Shown here piece after piece: positions 53,408-62,598 of a DNA stretch of 64,000 bases. The DNA comes from Paraburkholderia xenovorans LB400 (GTDB lineage Bacteria > Pseudomonadota > Gammaproteobacteria > Burkholderiales > Burkholderiaceae): assembly GCF_000013645.1 (NCBI RefSeq), contig NC_007951.1, positions 2,232,001 to 2,296,000 on the forward strand, written 5' to 3'. The position numbers and the translations under genes are program-made. How positions within the stretch are numbered: the first letter of the stretch is position 1; every line of letters begins with the position of its first letter. Below the pieces are notes generated by a model. It ran no database searches. It was not told where the DNA came from and saw only the letters and a list, made by a program, of their open reading frames with translations.

Positions 53408-53617
53408 GACGGTCTCTCTTGAATGCCGACACGTGTTTGACGGGTCGGCGGGTGAAACGCCGCGCTTGCGCGGCGCCGTGGAAGGAAGGCGGGCGGCGGC
53501 GGGACGGCGCCGGTGGTTCGTTGCATGAGGTTCATGCGCGGATCACACGGGCCGCTACGCTGCCGGCGCTCAATCCTGTTTCGTACTCCGTTTCATTCGC
53601 GTCGGTCCGCGTCCGGT

Positions 53618-54232
53618 TCACGCACCGCCCGAGGCCGCCGCAGCCGATGCGGCCTTGCTCTTCTTCGCTTTCTTCTTCGAAGCCTTGCTGCCGGAGGCAT
53701 CGGCCGGCGCCGCCGCGGTTGTCGCGGCCGGTGCGGAAGCCGCTGCCGCCTCGGAGGCCGCGGCCTTGCTCTTCTTCTTCGACTTCGACGCCTTCGCGCC
53801 GGAAGCTTCAGTTGGCGCGGCCGGCGTGGCGTTCGCTGCCGGCGCTGCCGGCGTGGTCGCCGGGGTGGTCGCGGCAGTGGCCGCAGGAGCGGCGGCCGGT
53901 GCTGCCTTGGTGCCGGCCGCCTTGGTGGCGGGCTTGGCGCCGGTAGGCGGCGTGGATGAGCCGTTGATCGTCAGGCCGGCCGCTTCGAGGTTGGTCACCG
54001 ATTTCGTGCCGATGCCCTTGACGCGTGTGGCGAGATCATCGGCGTTCTTGAACGGGCCATTCTTTGTGCGTTCGTCGATGATCGCTTTCGCATGCACCGG
54101 CCCGATACCCTTGACCGATTCGAGCGCCGCCTGGTCGGCGGAATTCACTTCGACGGCCGCCGCGAATCCGGCCGACAGCGATAAAGCCAACGCGACGCAA
54201 AGCATTAAAAGCTTCTTCAGCATGGCAAGCAC
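53618..54232 (-). CDS. Secreted helix-hairpin-helix protein (ComEA-like) with Lys/Ala-rich tail
   Basis: A 204-residue exported protein. The signal LLMLCVALALSLSAGFAAA precedes a ComEA-type double helix-hairpin-helix DNA-binding domain (VNSADQAALESVKGIGPVHA, later RVKGIGTKSVTNLEAAGL; about 29-90). The remaining 115 residues are Ala/Thr/Pro-rich with two copies of a basic block (KASKSKKKSKAA and KASKKKAKKSKAA), like eukaryotic H1 tails. ComEA binds DNA at the outer face of the inner membrane during uptake. Start ATG 54232 or 54223. Confidence 0.88.
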   Translation of the reverse strand: MLAMLKKLLMLCVALALSLSAGFAAAVEVNSADQAALESVKGIGPVHAKAIIDERTKNGPFKNADDLATRVKGIGTKSVTNLEAAGLTINGSSTPPTGAKPATKAAGTKAAPAAAPAATAATTPATTPAAPAANATPAAPTEASGAKASKSKKKSKAAASEAAAASAPAATTAAAPADASGSKASKKKAKKSKAASAAAASGGA

Positions 54233-54555
54233 TCCATTGAGGGCAAAAAAGTTAGCCGCAAAGGGACGATTCAGGAAGACTCGGGACGACGCATCCTGTC
54301 AGCAGATGCTGCGCTTAAGCATAGAACAAATTGCGCGCCCTTATTTGCGGACGCGGACGATTTATACCGATCGATTCGTGACAAGTAAATCAATGTGAAC
54401 AGGATTTAAACCTTTTTGCCTGGTTATTAGGCTGTTGTGAGTTTATCGATCAAACGCGCGTGCCAAAAAGAACGAGCGAGAACGGCGGCGAGAACAAATG
54501 ACAGCACGACGCGCTTGACTTAGAGTGCACTCGAAGTCCTAACCTGAGTTCCGTC
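54233..54555. other. Divergent spacer between the HhH and MerR genes
   Basis: About 320 bases with no gene. It is AT-richer near 54360-54440. The only recognisable element is the MerR-type promoter at 54515-54545. Confidence 0.5.
54515..54545 (+). promoter_or_regulatory. MerR-type promoter with dyad in a 19-bp spacer
   Basis: TTGACT (-35, 54515-54520), a 19-base spacer, and TAACCT (-10, 54540-54545). The spacer carries the dyad CTTAGAGTG/CACTCGAAG (54519-54536) with a single mismatch, as in other MerR-family operators. The ATG at 54556 is about four bases after the expected transcription start, so the message may be nearly leaderless. Confidence 0.75.
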
Positions 54556-55062
54556 ATGTCGAATATCTCGAAAGCACTCACCATCGGCCAAGTTGCCGAA
54601 ACGATCGGCGTCTCGACGCATACGCTGCGCTATTACGAACAGGCGGGCTTGATCCGCGCCGTCGGGCGCACGGCGGCGGGGCATCGTCTGTATTCGCCGG
54701 CCGATCTCGACTGGCTGCGGTTCGTGATGCGGCTCAAGGCGACCGGCATGCCGATCGCCGGTATGCAGGCGTTCGCGGCGCTGCGCGCGCAAGGCCAGCC
54801 GAGCGTGGGCGCGCGCCGCGACGTGCTGGTGGCGCATCGGGACGCGGTTTTGGCGCGCATCGCCGGGTTGCAGCTCAATCTCGGCGCGATCGTTGACAAG
54901 ATCGCGCACTACGAAGCGGCCGAACGCGCACCCGCCGCGGATCATTCGACACGACAGATCGACGAACCGACCGGCGAAACCCCGACGCATTCACACCAGG
55001 AAAAGGACTCATCATGGATCACGCACACAACGACCGCTACGCCCGAGGCTGGGACAAACTGA
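54556..55062 (+). CDS. MerR family transcriptional regulator
   Basis: A MerR regulator of 168 residues: winged helix TIGQVAETIGVSTHTLRYYE and AGLIRAVGRTAAGHRLY (about 9-50), a dimer coiled coil (RRDVLVAHRDAVLARIAGLQ) and a His/Thr-rich C-terminus with no Cys, so a metal sensor of the CueR type is unlikely. It carries its own MerR-type promoter and overlaps the next gene by 49 bases, so it probably controls it. Confidence 0.92.
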   Translation: MSNISKALTIGQVAETIGVSTHTLRYYEQAGLIRAVGRTAAGHRLYSPADLDWLRFVMRLKATGMPIAGMQAFAALRAQGQPSVGARRDVLVAHRDAVLARIAGLQLNLGAIVDKIAHYEAAERAPAADHSTRQIDEPTGETPTHSHQEKDSSWITHTTTATPEAGTN

Positions 55063-55460
55063 AGGAGATCGACGGCTCGGCCGGCGAGCAGGTGATCGCC
55101 GCGCTCGCGCCGATCGCGCCGGATTTTGGCCAGTTGCTGATCGAATTCGGTTTCGGCGATATTTACAGCCGGCCGCAGCTCGACCTGCGCGCGCGTGAAA
55201 TCGCGACGATCGCGTCGCTGGCCACGCTCGGCTGCGCGCAACCGCAGTTGAAGGTGCATATCGAAGCGGCGTTGAACGTCGGCTGCACGCGCGAGGAGAT
55301 CGTCGAGGTGTTCATGCAGATGGCGCTTTATGCAGGCTTTCCAGCGGCGCTGAACGCGCTGTTCGCGGCGCGCGAGATTTTCGAGCGGCACGATCGGGCA
55401 TTGAGCGAGGCGCAGCCTGCAAGCGCGGCGCAGGTGCCGGAGGAGGCGCACGCGGGGTGA
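55014..55460 (+). CDS. Carboxymuconolactone decarboxylase family protein
   Basis: A CMD-fold protein of 148 residues, related to gamma-carboxymuconolactone decarboxylase and AhpD. The core helices are recognisable (FGDIYSRPQLDLRAREIATI, EAALNVGCTREEIVEVFMQ, FPAALNALFAAREIF). The single Cys in LGCAQP and another in VGCTREE are not an AhpD-type CxxC. GGAAAAGGA precedes the ATG. It is coupled to a MerR regulator, so its likely job is a stress-inducible reaction on an aromatic or lactone. Confidence 0.92.
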   Translation: MDHAHNDRYARGWDKLKEIDGSAGEQVIAALAPIAPDFGQLLIEFGFGDIYSRPQLDLRAREIATIASLATLGCAQPQLKVHIEAALNVGCTREEIVEVFMQMALYAGFPAALNALFAAREIFERHDRALSEAQPASAAQVPEEAHAG

Positions 55461-55478
55461 GAACCCGCGGCCACTCCG

Positions 55479-56858
55479 TCAAGCGGCCGAATCGGCCCGA
55501 AGCGCCGTCTCGCCACGCAAATGCCGCTTGCTCACCACCCGCCAGTACATCAGCAAGCCGATGCCGGCAATCGCCAGGCTCGCGGTATTCGCCACCCAGA
55601 AGCCGCGCGCGCCGGTCAGCCATTCCGGCGTGATACCGGTCACGTCGAAGCCGAGCGCATAGCCGCCGCCGAGCCCCACGCCCCACAGCGCCACCGCGTA
55701 GATCACGGTCGGCACGACCGCCACCTTGTAGGCGCGCAGCACGAACGCGGTTGTGATCTGCAACGCATCGAACAGGTGATAGCACGCGACGATCAACACC
55801 AGCGGCAACGCCGCCGCCACGACCTGCGCATCCGGCGTATAGCCTTCGATGATGAATGGCCGCAGCGCCAGCACGATCGCGGCGTAGCAGCAGGCGATCG
55901 CCACGGCCATCATGATGCCGTGACGCGACAGCGTGCGCGCCGCTTCCGGGCGATGCGCGCCGAGCGCCTGTGCGACCAGCGTCGACGATGCAATGCCGAT
56001 CGACAGCGGCGTCATGTACAGCACCGCGCCGATATTGCCGGCGATCTGGTGACCGGCCAGCGTCGTCGTGCCGAAGCGCGCAATGAAGAGCGCCATGAAC
56101 GTGTAGGAGGTGACTTCGATCAGATACGACAGGCCCATTGGAATGCCCAGCCGCAGTTGCGCCGCCTGACGCCGCCAGACTGGCCAGCAGAACCGCGCGA
56201 AGATTGCGAACGGCGTGAATACGTCGACGCGCGTGAGCAGCACCATGCCGAGCACGGCAAGCCCCCAGTTGATCGTAGTGCTGGCGAGCGCGCAACCGGG
56301 GCCGCCGAGCGCCGGCACGCCGAGGCCGCCGAAAATGAACCACGTATTGAGCGGCACCTTGAGCAGCAGGGCGCCGATCTGCAGGATCATCACGAGCCGC
56401 GGTTTGCCGACCGCATTGGTGACCGAACCGTAGACCCGAAAGGCGAGGCCGGCGGGCAAGCCGAAGGCCAGAATCCGCAGGTAGGCAACCGTGCGGTCGT
56501 GCAGCGCGTCGGGCACGCGCGCCAGATGCAGCACCGGGCCGGGGAAAAACAGAATCAGAAAGCCGATCACGGTCAGCGCCAGTGCGAGCCACAAGGCCTG
56601 GCGAACTTCCTCGCCGATCTCGTCATAGCGGCGCGCGCCGTAGAGCTGCGCGGTGATCGGCTGCAGCGCGGTCAGAATGCCGGTCAGGCCGATGTAGACG
56701 GAGATATAGATCGACGAGCCCAGGCCGAGCGCGGCCAGATCGACCGCCGAGTAGCGGCCGACCATCGCCGTGTCGATCACGCCGAATGCGATGATCGCCA
56801 GTTGGCCGATTAGTACCGGCCAGGCGAGCGCGGCGATTTTCCGTACGTCGGCGAACAT
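55479..56858 (-). CDS. MATE family efflux transporter (NorM-like)
   Basis: A multidrug/toxin exporter of 459 residues in the inner membrane, driven by sodium or protons. Twelve hydrophobic segments are visible in two halves. Typical words are GQLAIIAFGVIDTAMVGRYS near the start, LYGARRYDEIGEEV near 87 and LVAQALGAHRPEAARTLSRH near 300. ATG 56858 follows the stop of the upstream gene by two bases, so the two are co-transcribed. Confidence 0.93.
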   Translation of the reverse strand: MFADVRKIAALAWPVLIGQLAIIAFGVIDTAMVGRYSAVDLAALGLGSSIYISVYIGLTGILTALQPITAQLYGARRYDEIGEEVRQALWLALALTVIGFLILFFPGPVLHLARVPDALHDRTVAYLRILAFGLPAGLAFRVYGSVTNAVGKPRLVMILQIGALLLKVPLNTWFIFGGLGVPALGGPGCALASTTINWGLAVLGMVLLTRVDVFTPFAIFARFCWPVWRRQAAQLRLGIPMGLSYLIEVTSYTFMALFIARFGTTTLAGHQIAGNIGAVLYMTPLSIGIASSTLVAQALGAHRPEAARTLSRHGIMMAVAIACCYAAIVLALRPFIIEGYTPDAQVVAAALPLVLIVACYHLFDALQITTAFVLRAYKVAVVPTVIYAVALWGVGLGGGYALGFDVTGITPEWLTGARGFWVANTASLAIAGIGLLMYWRVVSKRHLRGETALRADSAA

Positions 56859-56860
56859 GG

Positions 56861-58618
56861 TCAGCCGGACTTCTTGTGCCAGTTGCGGCGTTTGACGACC
56901 GGCGGCTTCGGACGGTCGATGCGTACGTACAGGCGGAAGCGTTCGTCGCGGTCGGCCACGCGGCGGCCTTCCCACACCAGTTTCCAGACGAAGTCGGACA
57001 TCGCGCTCGGTTCGCCGTAGTCCTGCGTGTCCTGGCGCAGGATCACGTCGCAGTCCTGGTCGAAGGAGAAATGCATGTCGCCGAAATAGGCGAAGGTCGC
57101 GATCTGCGCATTGCCGAGGCGCACCGGCGAAATGCAGGTGTAGTCGTCCGGCAGATGGGCTGCGATCTGTTCGGCAACATCTTTATAGGTCCGGCTGTAG
57201 TTGACGACCGGCAGCCATAACGTCATGAGCAGCACCCACATCAGGGTGGTGCCGGCGCTCGAGAGCACCACGCTGCGCCACAAGACTTTCGGATGACGGG
57301 CAAGGCGCCATTGCACCAGCACGAACCAGCAGATCGTCACGGCGACCGCGCAGACGAACGACAGCACCTTGAACTGCGGCGCGAAGCCCGGCGCGAGCCG
57401 CGCGAGATTGCGGGCAAGCGGATGCGGGAAGCCGGTCAGCCCGGCGATATAGACCAGCCAGACGAAGCTGCCGAGAATCGTGAAGCTCAGGAGCGCGAAC
57501 CAGTCGATCGCATTGATCGCGCCGCGTTTGAGCGTGGGCAGCGCGAAAGCGGCCAGCACGGCGAGCGGCGGCAGCAGCAGCATGTACAGCCGGTTCGATT
57601 GATGGCTCTGCAGGATGACCAGCACCAGCAGCGGCCCGATCACCGAAAGCGGAATCGCCACGTGCGGCGCGCGCCGCAGGCCGGACCAGCTGAACCACGC
57701 CCAGAGGGCCAGCGGCCACGCCGGCCAGGTGAAGAGCGGCAGATTCTTGAGCGCATAGCCGGCGACCGAGCCGGGCGGCCCGGCGAACGAACTCAGGCTG
57801 ACGTGCACCCATTGGTTGAGGTACCAGACGGCGTCGTCGGGAAAAGTGGCGAGCGCGGCGACCGGCCATGCCGACGACAGCACCAGCGCCACCGGCAGAC
57901 CCGCGAGCAGCAGCCAGCGCGAGCGGGTCTCGCGCACGATCAGGGTCATTGCCAGCGTGCCGAGCAGTAGCGCGCCGACCAGCACCGGGCTGCTCGCCAG
58001 GGTCACGAGGGCGATGGCGAGACCCCAGATCAGCGCGCCTTGCACCGGCTTGTCGATCATGCGCACGAGCCCATACACGAGCATCGCAATACCGAAGAAC
58101 TGCGCGAGCTGCGGCGTGGTTTCGTGGCCGCGCTCGGCGAGGCCGAAGCAGGCGAGCAGGATCAGCAGCGCGCCGTCGGCGAGGGTGCGGCCGTAGTCGC
58201 GCGGTTCCGGCTCGCCGCCGAACGCGTATTTGAACGGCTGGACTTCGGCGCGCCGGCCGAGCAGGTAAGCGGCATACCAGACGAACGCGCAGCCCGCGCA
58301 GAACAGCAGGCCGGTAAAGACGCGCGAGGCGTTGCTCGCGTCGACCCACGGTGCGAGTGCGCGGATCGCGCTGGCGCCGAACCAGTAGCCGAGCGGGCCG
58401 TCTTCGGTGAGATATTTGCCGACCAGATTGGGCAGCAGCCAGTCGTGCGCGCTGCCGTTCGCCATAGTCCACATGACGCCGAAGCCGGCTGCATCCTCGT
58501 TCTTCCACGGATCGCGGCCGAATAGTCCAAACGATGCATAGACGATACAGATGGTCAGCAGCAGCCAGCGCGGCAACGCACTGGTCGCTGAGGCAGTGAG
58601 GCGAACGACAGGTCTCAT
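56861..58618 (-). CDS. Membrane glycosyltransferase (ArnT/GT39-like)
   Basis: A polytopic membrane protein of 585 residues in the GT-C (ArnT/PMT-like) superfamily. The first periplasmic loop has an acid-containing motif (FGRDPWKNEDAAGFGVM), as in ArnT-like enzymes that use polyprenyl-phosphate sugars; many hydrophobic segments follow, and the C-terminal part is soluble (DDYTCISPVRLGNAQIATFA). The acceptor and sugar are unknown. ATG 58618 is the first start with a sensible N-terminus. It leads into the MATE gene. Confidence 0.8.
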   Translation of the reverse strand: MRPVVRLTASATSALPRWLLLTICIVYASFGLFGRDPWKNEDAAGFGVMWTMANGSAHDWLLPNLVGKYLTEDGPLGYWFGASAIRALAPWVDASNASRVFTGLLFCAGCAFVWYAAYLLGRRAEVQPFKYAFGGEPEPRDYGRTLADGALLILLACFGLAERGHETTPQLAQFFGIAMLVYGLVRMIDKPVQGALIWGLAIALVTLASSPVLVGALLLGTLAMTLIVRETRSRWLLLAGLPVALVLSSAWPVAALATFPDDAVWYLNQWVHVSLSSFAGPPGSVAGYALKNLPLFTWPAWPLALWAWFSWSGLRRAPHVAIPLSVIGPLLVLVILQSHQSNRLYMLLLPPLAVLAAFALPTLKRGAINAIDWFALLSFTILGSFVWLVYIAGLTGFPHPLARNLARLAPGFAPQFKVLSFVCAVAVTICWFVLVQWRLARHPKVLWRSVVLSSAGTTLMWVLLMTLWLPVVNYSRTYKDVAEQIAAHLPDDYTCISPVRLGNAQIATFAYFGDMHFSFDQDCDVILRQDTQDYGEPSAMSDFVWKLVWEGRRVADRDERFRLYVRIDRPKPPVVKRRNWHKKSG

Positions 58619-58830
58619 GCGGTGTGTGGATATCGGATAAGCGGTGCAGCCGGGACCGGACGGCATGTCCGGCTGGAATGGCCAATTTGTAGCATCCGGC
58701 ATTGTAGTCGTGCCGTGCGATGCGCGTCACGGCCGGTAACGGCTCGCAACGTGGATGGAACAGCTGTAACACGGGTTCGGCAGTGCGCCGCGTTCGTTCC
58801 GGGACATCGCTGATCAATCGGCAAGGCGAC

Positions 58831-58859
58831 AAAAAAGGGCAGCTCGCGCTGCCCTTTTT
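58831..58859 (-). terminator. Intrinsic terminator of rpmE2
   Basis: GGGCAGC-TCGC-GCTGCCC at 58837-58854, flanked by six A before and five T after, so it works on either strand. It follows the minus-strand rpmE2 stop. Confidence 0.85.
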
Positions 58860-58902
58860 GCTCCTGCTTCGCTACCGGCCAGAACCGGCGACGAGGCGGG
58901 TA

Positions 58903-59169
58903 TTACTTCGCTGCGACCTTGCCGGTAGCGCGCGAGCCGAACTTGTTGCGGAACTTCTCGACGCGGCCTGCCGTGTCCATGATCTTTTGCTGGCCGGTGT
59001 AGAACGGATGCGATTCCGACGACACTTCGATCTTGGCGAGCGGGTAGGTCTTGCCTTCGAATTCGGCGGTTTCACGCGTCTGGATGGTCGAGCGCGTCAC
59101 AAACTTGAAGTCGTTCGACACGTCGATGAACAGAACTTCGCGGTAATCCGGGTGAATGCCTTCTTTCAT
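58903..59169 (-). CDS. rpmE2: Ribosomal protein L31 type B
   Basis: Type B L31 of 88 residues, a component of the 50S subunit. [18 protein letters not shown] at the start and [19 protein letters not shown] near 53 are characteristic. It has no Cys at all and lacks the zinc-binding CxxC of type A L31, so it is the zinc-independent form. AAAGGA precedes the ATG. Confidence 0.97.
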   Translation of the reverse strand: MKEGIHPDYREVLFIDVSNDFKFVTRSTIQTRETAEFEGKTYPLAKIEVSSESHPFYTGQQKIMDTAGRVEKFRNKFGSRATGKVAAK

Positions 59170-59406
59170 GGTCTTTCCTTTAATCTGGCGGTAGCCAACC
59201 CGCGTGCGACCGTATTTGCACGGACCGCATCTAGGCGCGAGCCACTTGCCTATGGTCGAAAAACGGCGATTATGCCAGAAAATCAGTCGCTTGACGACCT
59301 TTGTGCCAGCTTTTTGCGAGGAGCGGGCGGCGTTTGCGCGGTTTTTTGACGGCTCGCCGTTTGCGCCCGGGCACGGCTGCGGACTATGGCCGGTGGACGT
59401 TGCGCG

Positions 59407-60252
59407 TCAGCCGGCGGTGAACGTCAGGCCGACCCGCGCCGGGTCCTGCCGGTAATAGCGCGCGAGCAGCCGGTAAAGCTCCGGATATTCTGCTTCGAAC
59501 GCTTGCGGCCTGACAAACAGCGCCTCACTGCAAACGGCAAAAAATTCCGATGGATGGTCCGCCGCGTACGGATCGATCAGCGACTCGCGTTCGAAGCGCG
59601 CCCAGCGGCGCTCCGGCACCGCGTCGACTTTGGCGCAGAAGCGGTCGTAGGCATTGTCGAACACGTCGGCCCAACCCTGCGAATCGAGCGGCGCGTGCCA
59701 GCGGCGCATCAGCGGCGGGTGGCCGTCCGCCTCGCCGTTCAGCATGTCGATCTTGTGCGCGAATTCGTGAATCACGACGTTGTAGGCGTCCGTGCCGTCC
59801 GTCATCTGCGCGTCTTCCCACGACAGCACCACGGGCCCGCCTTCCCACGCTTCGCCGCTCGCGTCCTGTTCGACTTCGTGCACCACGCCGTCTTCGTCCT
59901 CGACGGTCTTGCGGATCACGAACTCACCCGGATAGACGATCACGCCGACCCAGCCGCGATACAGATCGAGGCTCAGGTTCAGCACTGGCAGGCAGGCCTG
60001 GGCGGCGATCGCCACGGTCATCGCGTCGGTGAGTTCGAGTTCGTGCGCGGTCGAAAATTCCTTTTGCGCGAGGAAGAGGCTCGTCAGTTCGCGCAAACGC
60101 ACGAGGTCCGGCGCGTCGAGGTGCGCGAGGAACGGCAGGCCGTCGAGCGTGGCTTGCCAGAGCGAGTCGTCGATCGCGTAGTCGCGCAGCGCGCGCTCGC
60201 GGCGGCGTGTGCCGAGCCATTGAGTGAGTTTGGAGAGCATGGCCTGATGCAA
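59407..60252 (-). CDS. mtfA: MtfA family zinc peptidase
   Basis: A soluble M90-family metallopeptidase of 281 residues. The zinc motif HEFAHK is at 162-167, with ASP-type residues and the third ligand Glu in PSEFFAVCSE near 236. MtfA of E. coli binds the Mlc repressor and so affects glucose uptake. The N-terminal domain (LWQATLDGLPFLAHL) is typical. It follows the MFS gene by three bases. Confidence 0.95.
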   Translation of the reverse strand: MHQAMLSKLTQWLGTRRRERALRDYAIDDSLWQATLDGLPFLAHLDAPDLVRLRELTSLFLAQKEFSTAHELELTDAMTVAIAAQACLPVLNLSLDLYRGWVGVIVYPGEFVIRKTVEDEDGVVHEVEQDASGEAWEGGPVVLSWEDAQMTDGTDAYNVVIHEFAHKIDMLNGEADGHPPLMRRWHAPLDSQGWADVFDNAYDRFCAKVDAVPERRWARFERESLIDPYAADHPSEFFAVCSEALFVRPQAFEAEYPELYRLLARYYRQDPARVGLTFTAG

Positions 60253-60255
60253 CCT

Positions 60256-61812
60256 TTAGTCGATCTGTTTTTGCCACGCGGCGAAAATGCCGCCGCATAT
60301 CGCCACGCCGGCCAGGAAATAGAAGCCGTCCAGCGAGGCGAGGAAGCTGGCCTGTTGCGCGACCGCGCGGCTGATTTCCACGAGCGCCAGCGAGTGCGCC
60401 TCGGACGGTGAGCGACCCGCGGCGGCGAAGCCTCGCGCCAGCGTGGCGAGCGAATTCTGGAACACCGGATTGTACGGATTCACGAACTCCGCGAGGCGGG
60501 TTTGATGCAGCGCCTGCCGATGCTGCTCGACGATGATCACGGAGGCCGTCGCGAACGAGATCGTCACCTGCCGCACGATGTTTTTCAGCCGGTAGCCGTG
60601 CGTGAATTCTTCGATGGCGAAGATCCTGAAAGTGAGATTGGCCACCGGCAGCACGATGAACAGCAACAGCAGGCCGCGCAGCAGCAGGGGCAGCATCAAC
60701 GCCGCCTCGCCGACGCCGGGCGACATGCGCGTCATCCACGCCGCGGCGAACGCGGCCACGGCGAAACCCGGCACGATGATCCACTTCTTGCGCGGCAGCA
60801 GCTTCGCGTAACGCAGGTAGACGAACAGCGCGCTCGCGGAAATCAGCGACGTCACGCCGACCAGTTGCCCGGTGTTTTCGACCGGATAGCCAAGACCGCC
60901 TTCGAGAAAGCGCGAGATCAGATAGCTGAACACGGTCGAGATGTAGTAGTAGAACATGTAGAGCACGAGCCCGGCCTGGAACACCTTTTCGCGCAGCGCA
61001 TTGAGGCGTACGAGCGGCGCGGGATGATGCCACTGATGATAGGCGAACCAGCCCAGCGCAGCGATGCCGGCGAGTGTCAGCAGAATCAGTCCGGGTGACG
61101 CGCTGAACAGCTGGAAGCGCACCTGCTGCATGACGATTTGCAGGGCGCCTTGGGCGAAAGCGAAGATGAGATATGGCCAGAAATGTGCGGAGCCGCGTTC
61201 TTCGGGCAGGCGATTGCCCGAGTCGGGCAGCGCGAGCAAGGCCAGCACGGCGAACAGCATGCCCACGGGCGCGGTGCATGCGAACAGCGCGCGCCAGTCG
61301 AAATATGCGACCAGCTGGCCGCCGATCAGCGGCGCGAGCGCACTGCTCAGGACGATCAGCACGAGAAACGCGCGGGTGGCCGCGGGCCGCTGCTGCGGCT
61401 TGAAACTCATCTGGATCAGGATGCGGCAGGTGCCCATCATCGGGCCGATGAAGTAACCCTGAAAGCCGCGCGCGAACGCCAGTTCGATCGACGATTCGCA
61501 TAGCGCCGCGGCCATCGAGCCGACTGAATAAAGCAGCATGCAGCCGGCCACGTAGCGCCGGTAGCCGAAGCGCTCGACCCACCATTGTTGCTGCAGGATG
61601 CCCAGCACGGCCGCGACCGCATAGGCGCTCGACGCCCACACCAGTTCATCGGGCGACGCGTTGATGCCGCCCGCGATATAGCTGGTGAAAAACGAGAAGA
61701 TCGAATTGTCGAAATAGTCGAGGCCGGTGACGACGGCCAGCACCCACGGGAAAAAGTCGCCGCGTAGTTTTTCGACGCTGAACAACGGCACGCGGGACGA
61801 CGCCGTGCTCAT
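60256..61812 (-). CDS. MFS efflux transporter, DHA2 type
   Basis: A major-facilitator exporter of 518 residues with about 14 membrane segments. The early loop motif GYRRYVAGC and the segment LVLIVLSSALAPLIGGQLV near 155 (motif C, antiporter type) match EmrB-like drug efflux pumps. The start ATG overlaps the stop of the MerR gene by one base. The order merR-MFS-mtfA implies a regulated pump; the substrate is unknown. Confidence 0.9.
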   Translation of the reverse strand: MSTASSRVPLFSVEKLRGDFFPWVLAVVTGLDYFDNSIFSFFTSYIAGGINASPDELVWASSAYAVAAVLGILQQQWWVERFGYRRYVAGCMLLYSVGSMAAALCESSIELAFARGFQGYFIGPMMGTCRILIQMSFKPQQRPAATRAFLVLIVLSSALAPLIGGQLVAYFDWRALFACTAPVGMLFAVLALLALPDSGNRLPEERGSAHFWPYLIFAFAQGALQIVMQQVRFQLFSASPGLILLTLAGIAALGWFAYHQWHHPAPLVRLNALREKVFQAGLVLYMFYYYISTVFSYLISRFLEGGLGYPVENTGQLVGVTSLISASALFVYLRYAKLLPRKKWIIVPGFAVAAFAAAWMTRMSPGVGEAALMLPLLLRGLLLLFIVLPVANLTFRIFAIEEFTHGYRLKNIVRQVTISFATASVIIVEQHRQALHQTRLAEFVNPYNPVFQNSLATLARGFAAAGRSPSEAHSLALVEISRAVAQQASFLASLDGFYFLAGVAICGGIFAAWQKQID

Positions 61813-62345
61813 CAGGATTCGTCCGGCGAGGTGTCGTCCGGGTTGTCGACGCGCTTCGTGGGCGGCGTGCTGCCTGTCCTCGCGCGTGCGCTGCGGCGCT
61901 GCGCGAGCAGCGCGTCCGCATTCTCGCCGGCAAGGCGCCGCTGAAGATAATCGAGATCGGGGCTGAGCTCCGCGCGCAGCTTTTGCGCTTCCTTCAGTTC
62001 GCGGCGCATGGTGTCGATGCGCGCATCGAGCGCCTTGACCTGCTGCGCGATGGCGTCGTGAATCTGCCGCAGCGATTCGGCGGAGTAGCGGTGGCCGCCG
62101 TCAACGGGTTCGAGCGGGCGCTTGAGCATTTCGGTAACGCTATGCAGCGAGAAGCCGAGCGAGCGCAAACGCAGAATGCGGCCGAAGCGCTTCAGATCTT
62201 CCTCGTCGTAAAGCCGGTAGCGGCCTTCGCTGCGCGTGGGCGAGACGAGGCCGCGCTCCTCGTAGTACTTCAGCGTGCGCGGGGTGACACCGAGGCGTTC
62301 GGCGGCGTCGCGTACGGTCAGCAGAGTGGGTGAGTCTTTCGACAT
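61812..62345 (-). CDS. MerR family transcriptional regulator
   Basis: A MerR regulator of 177 residues with the winged helix TVRDAAERLGVTPRTLKYYE and GLVSPTRSEGRYRLYDEEDL (about 9-55), then a long coiled coil (AIAQQVKALDARIDTMRREL). No Cys are present, so it is not a metal or thiol sensor of the usual type. ATG 62345 is preferred over the upstream ATG at 62378. It starts the transcript that contains the MFS gene and probably controls it through the nearby palindrome. Confidence 0.93.
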   Translation of the reverse strand: MSKDSPTLLTVRDAAERLGVTPRTLKYYEERGLVSPTRSEGRYRLYDEEDLKRFGRILRLRSLGFSLHSVTEMLKRPLEPVDGGHRYSAESLRQIHDAIAQQVKALDARIDTMRRELKEAQKLRAELSPDLDYLQRRLAGENADALLAQRRSARARTGSTPPTKRVDNPDDTSPDES

Positions 62346-62387
62346 GGGGCGGTGATGGATGTGGCAGACCGCGTACATTGTACTTTA

Positions 62388-62403
62388 ACGTGTACGTTCA
62401 CGT
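62388..62403. promoter_or_regulatory. Candidate operator of the MerR-MFS transcript
   Basis: A 16-base near-perfect palindrome, ACGTGTAC/GTTCACGT, with one mismatch, about 45 bases before the MerR start on the minus strand. Its position agrees with autoregulation. Confidence 0.55.
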
Positions 62404-62510
62404 ATAGGTTGGCGTGTGGATTGACATGCGAGTTGACATGCGGCAAATGGCGCTAACGGCCGAAAGGCGAGGGGTGAAATCTGCCGCGCGAAAACGGCAA
62501 GAGGACGGAC

Positions 62511-62545
62511 AAAAAAACCGCTCGTTTGCGACGAGCGGTTTTTTT
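62511..62545 (-). terminator. Intrinsic terminator of rho
   Basis: CCGCTCG (62518-62524), a seven-base loop, and CGAGCGG (62532-62538), with seven A before and seven T after. It follows the minus-strand rho stop. Confidence 0.9.
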
Positions 62546-62598
62546 ACGCGATGCGGATGTCGTGGTAAGGGCCGCCATACCGGCCCAGGACCTTGGCC

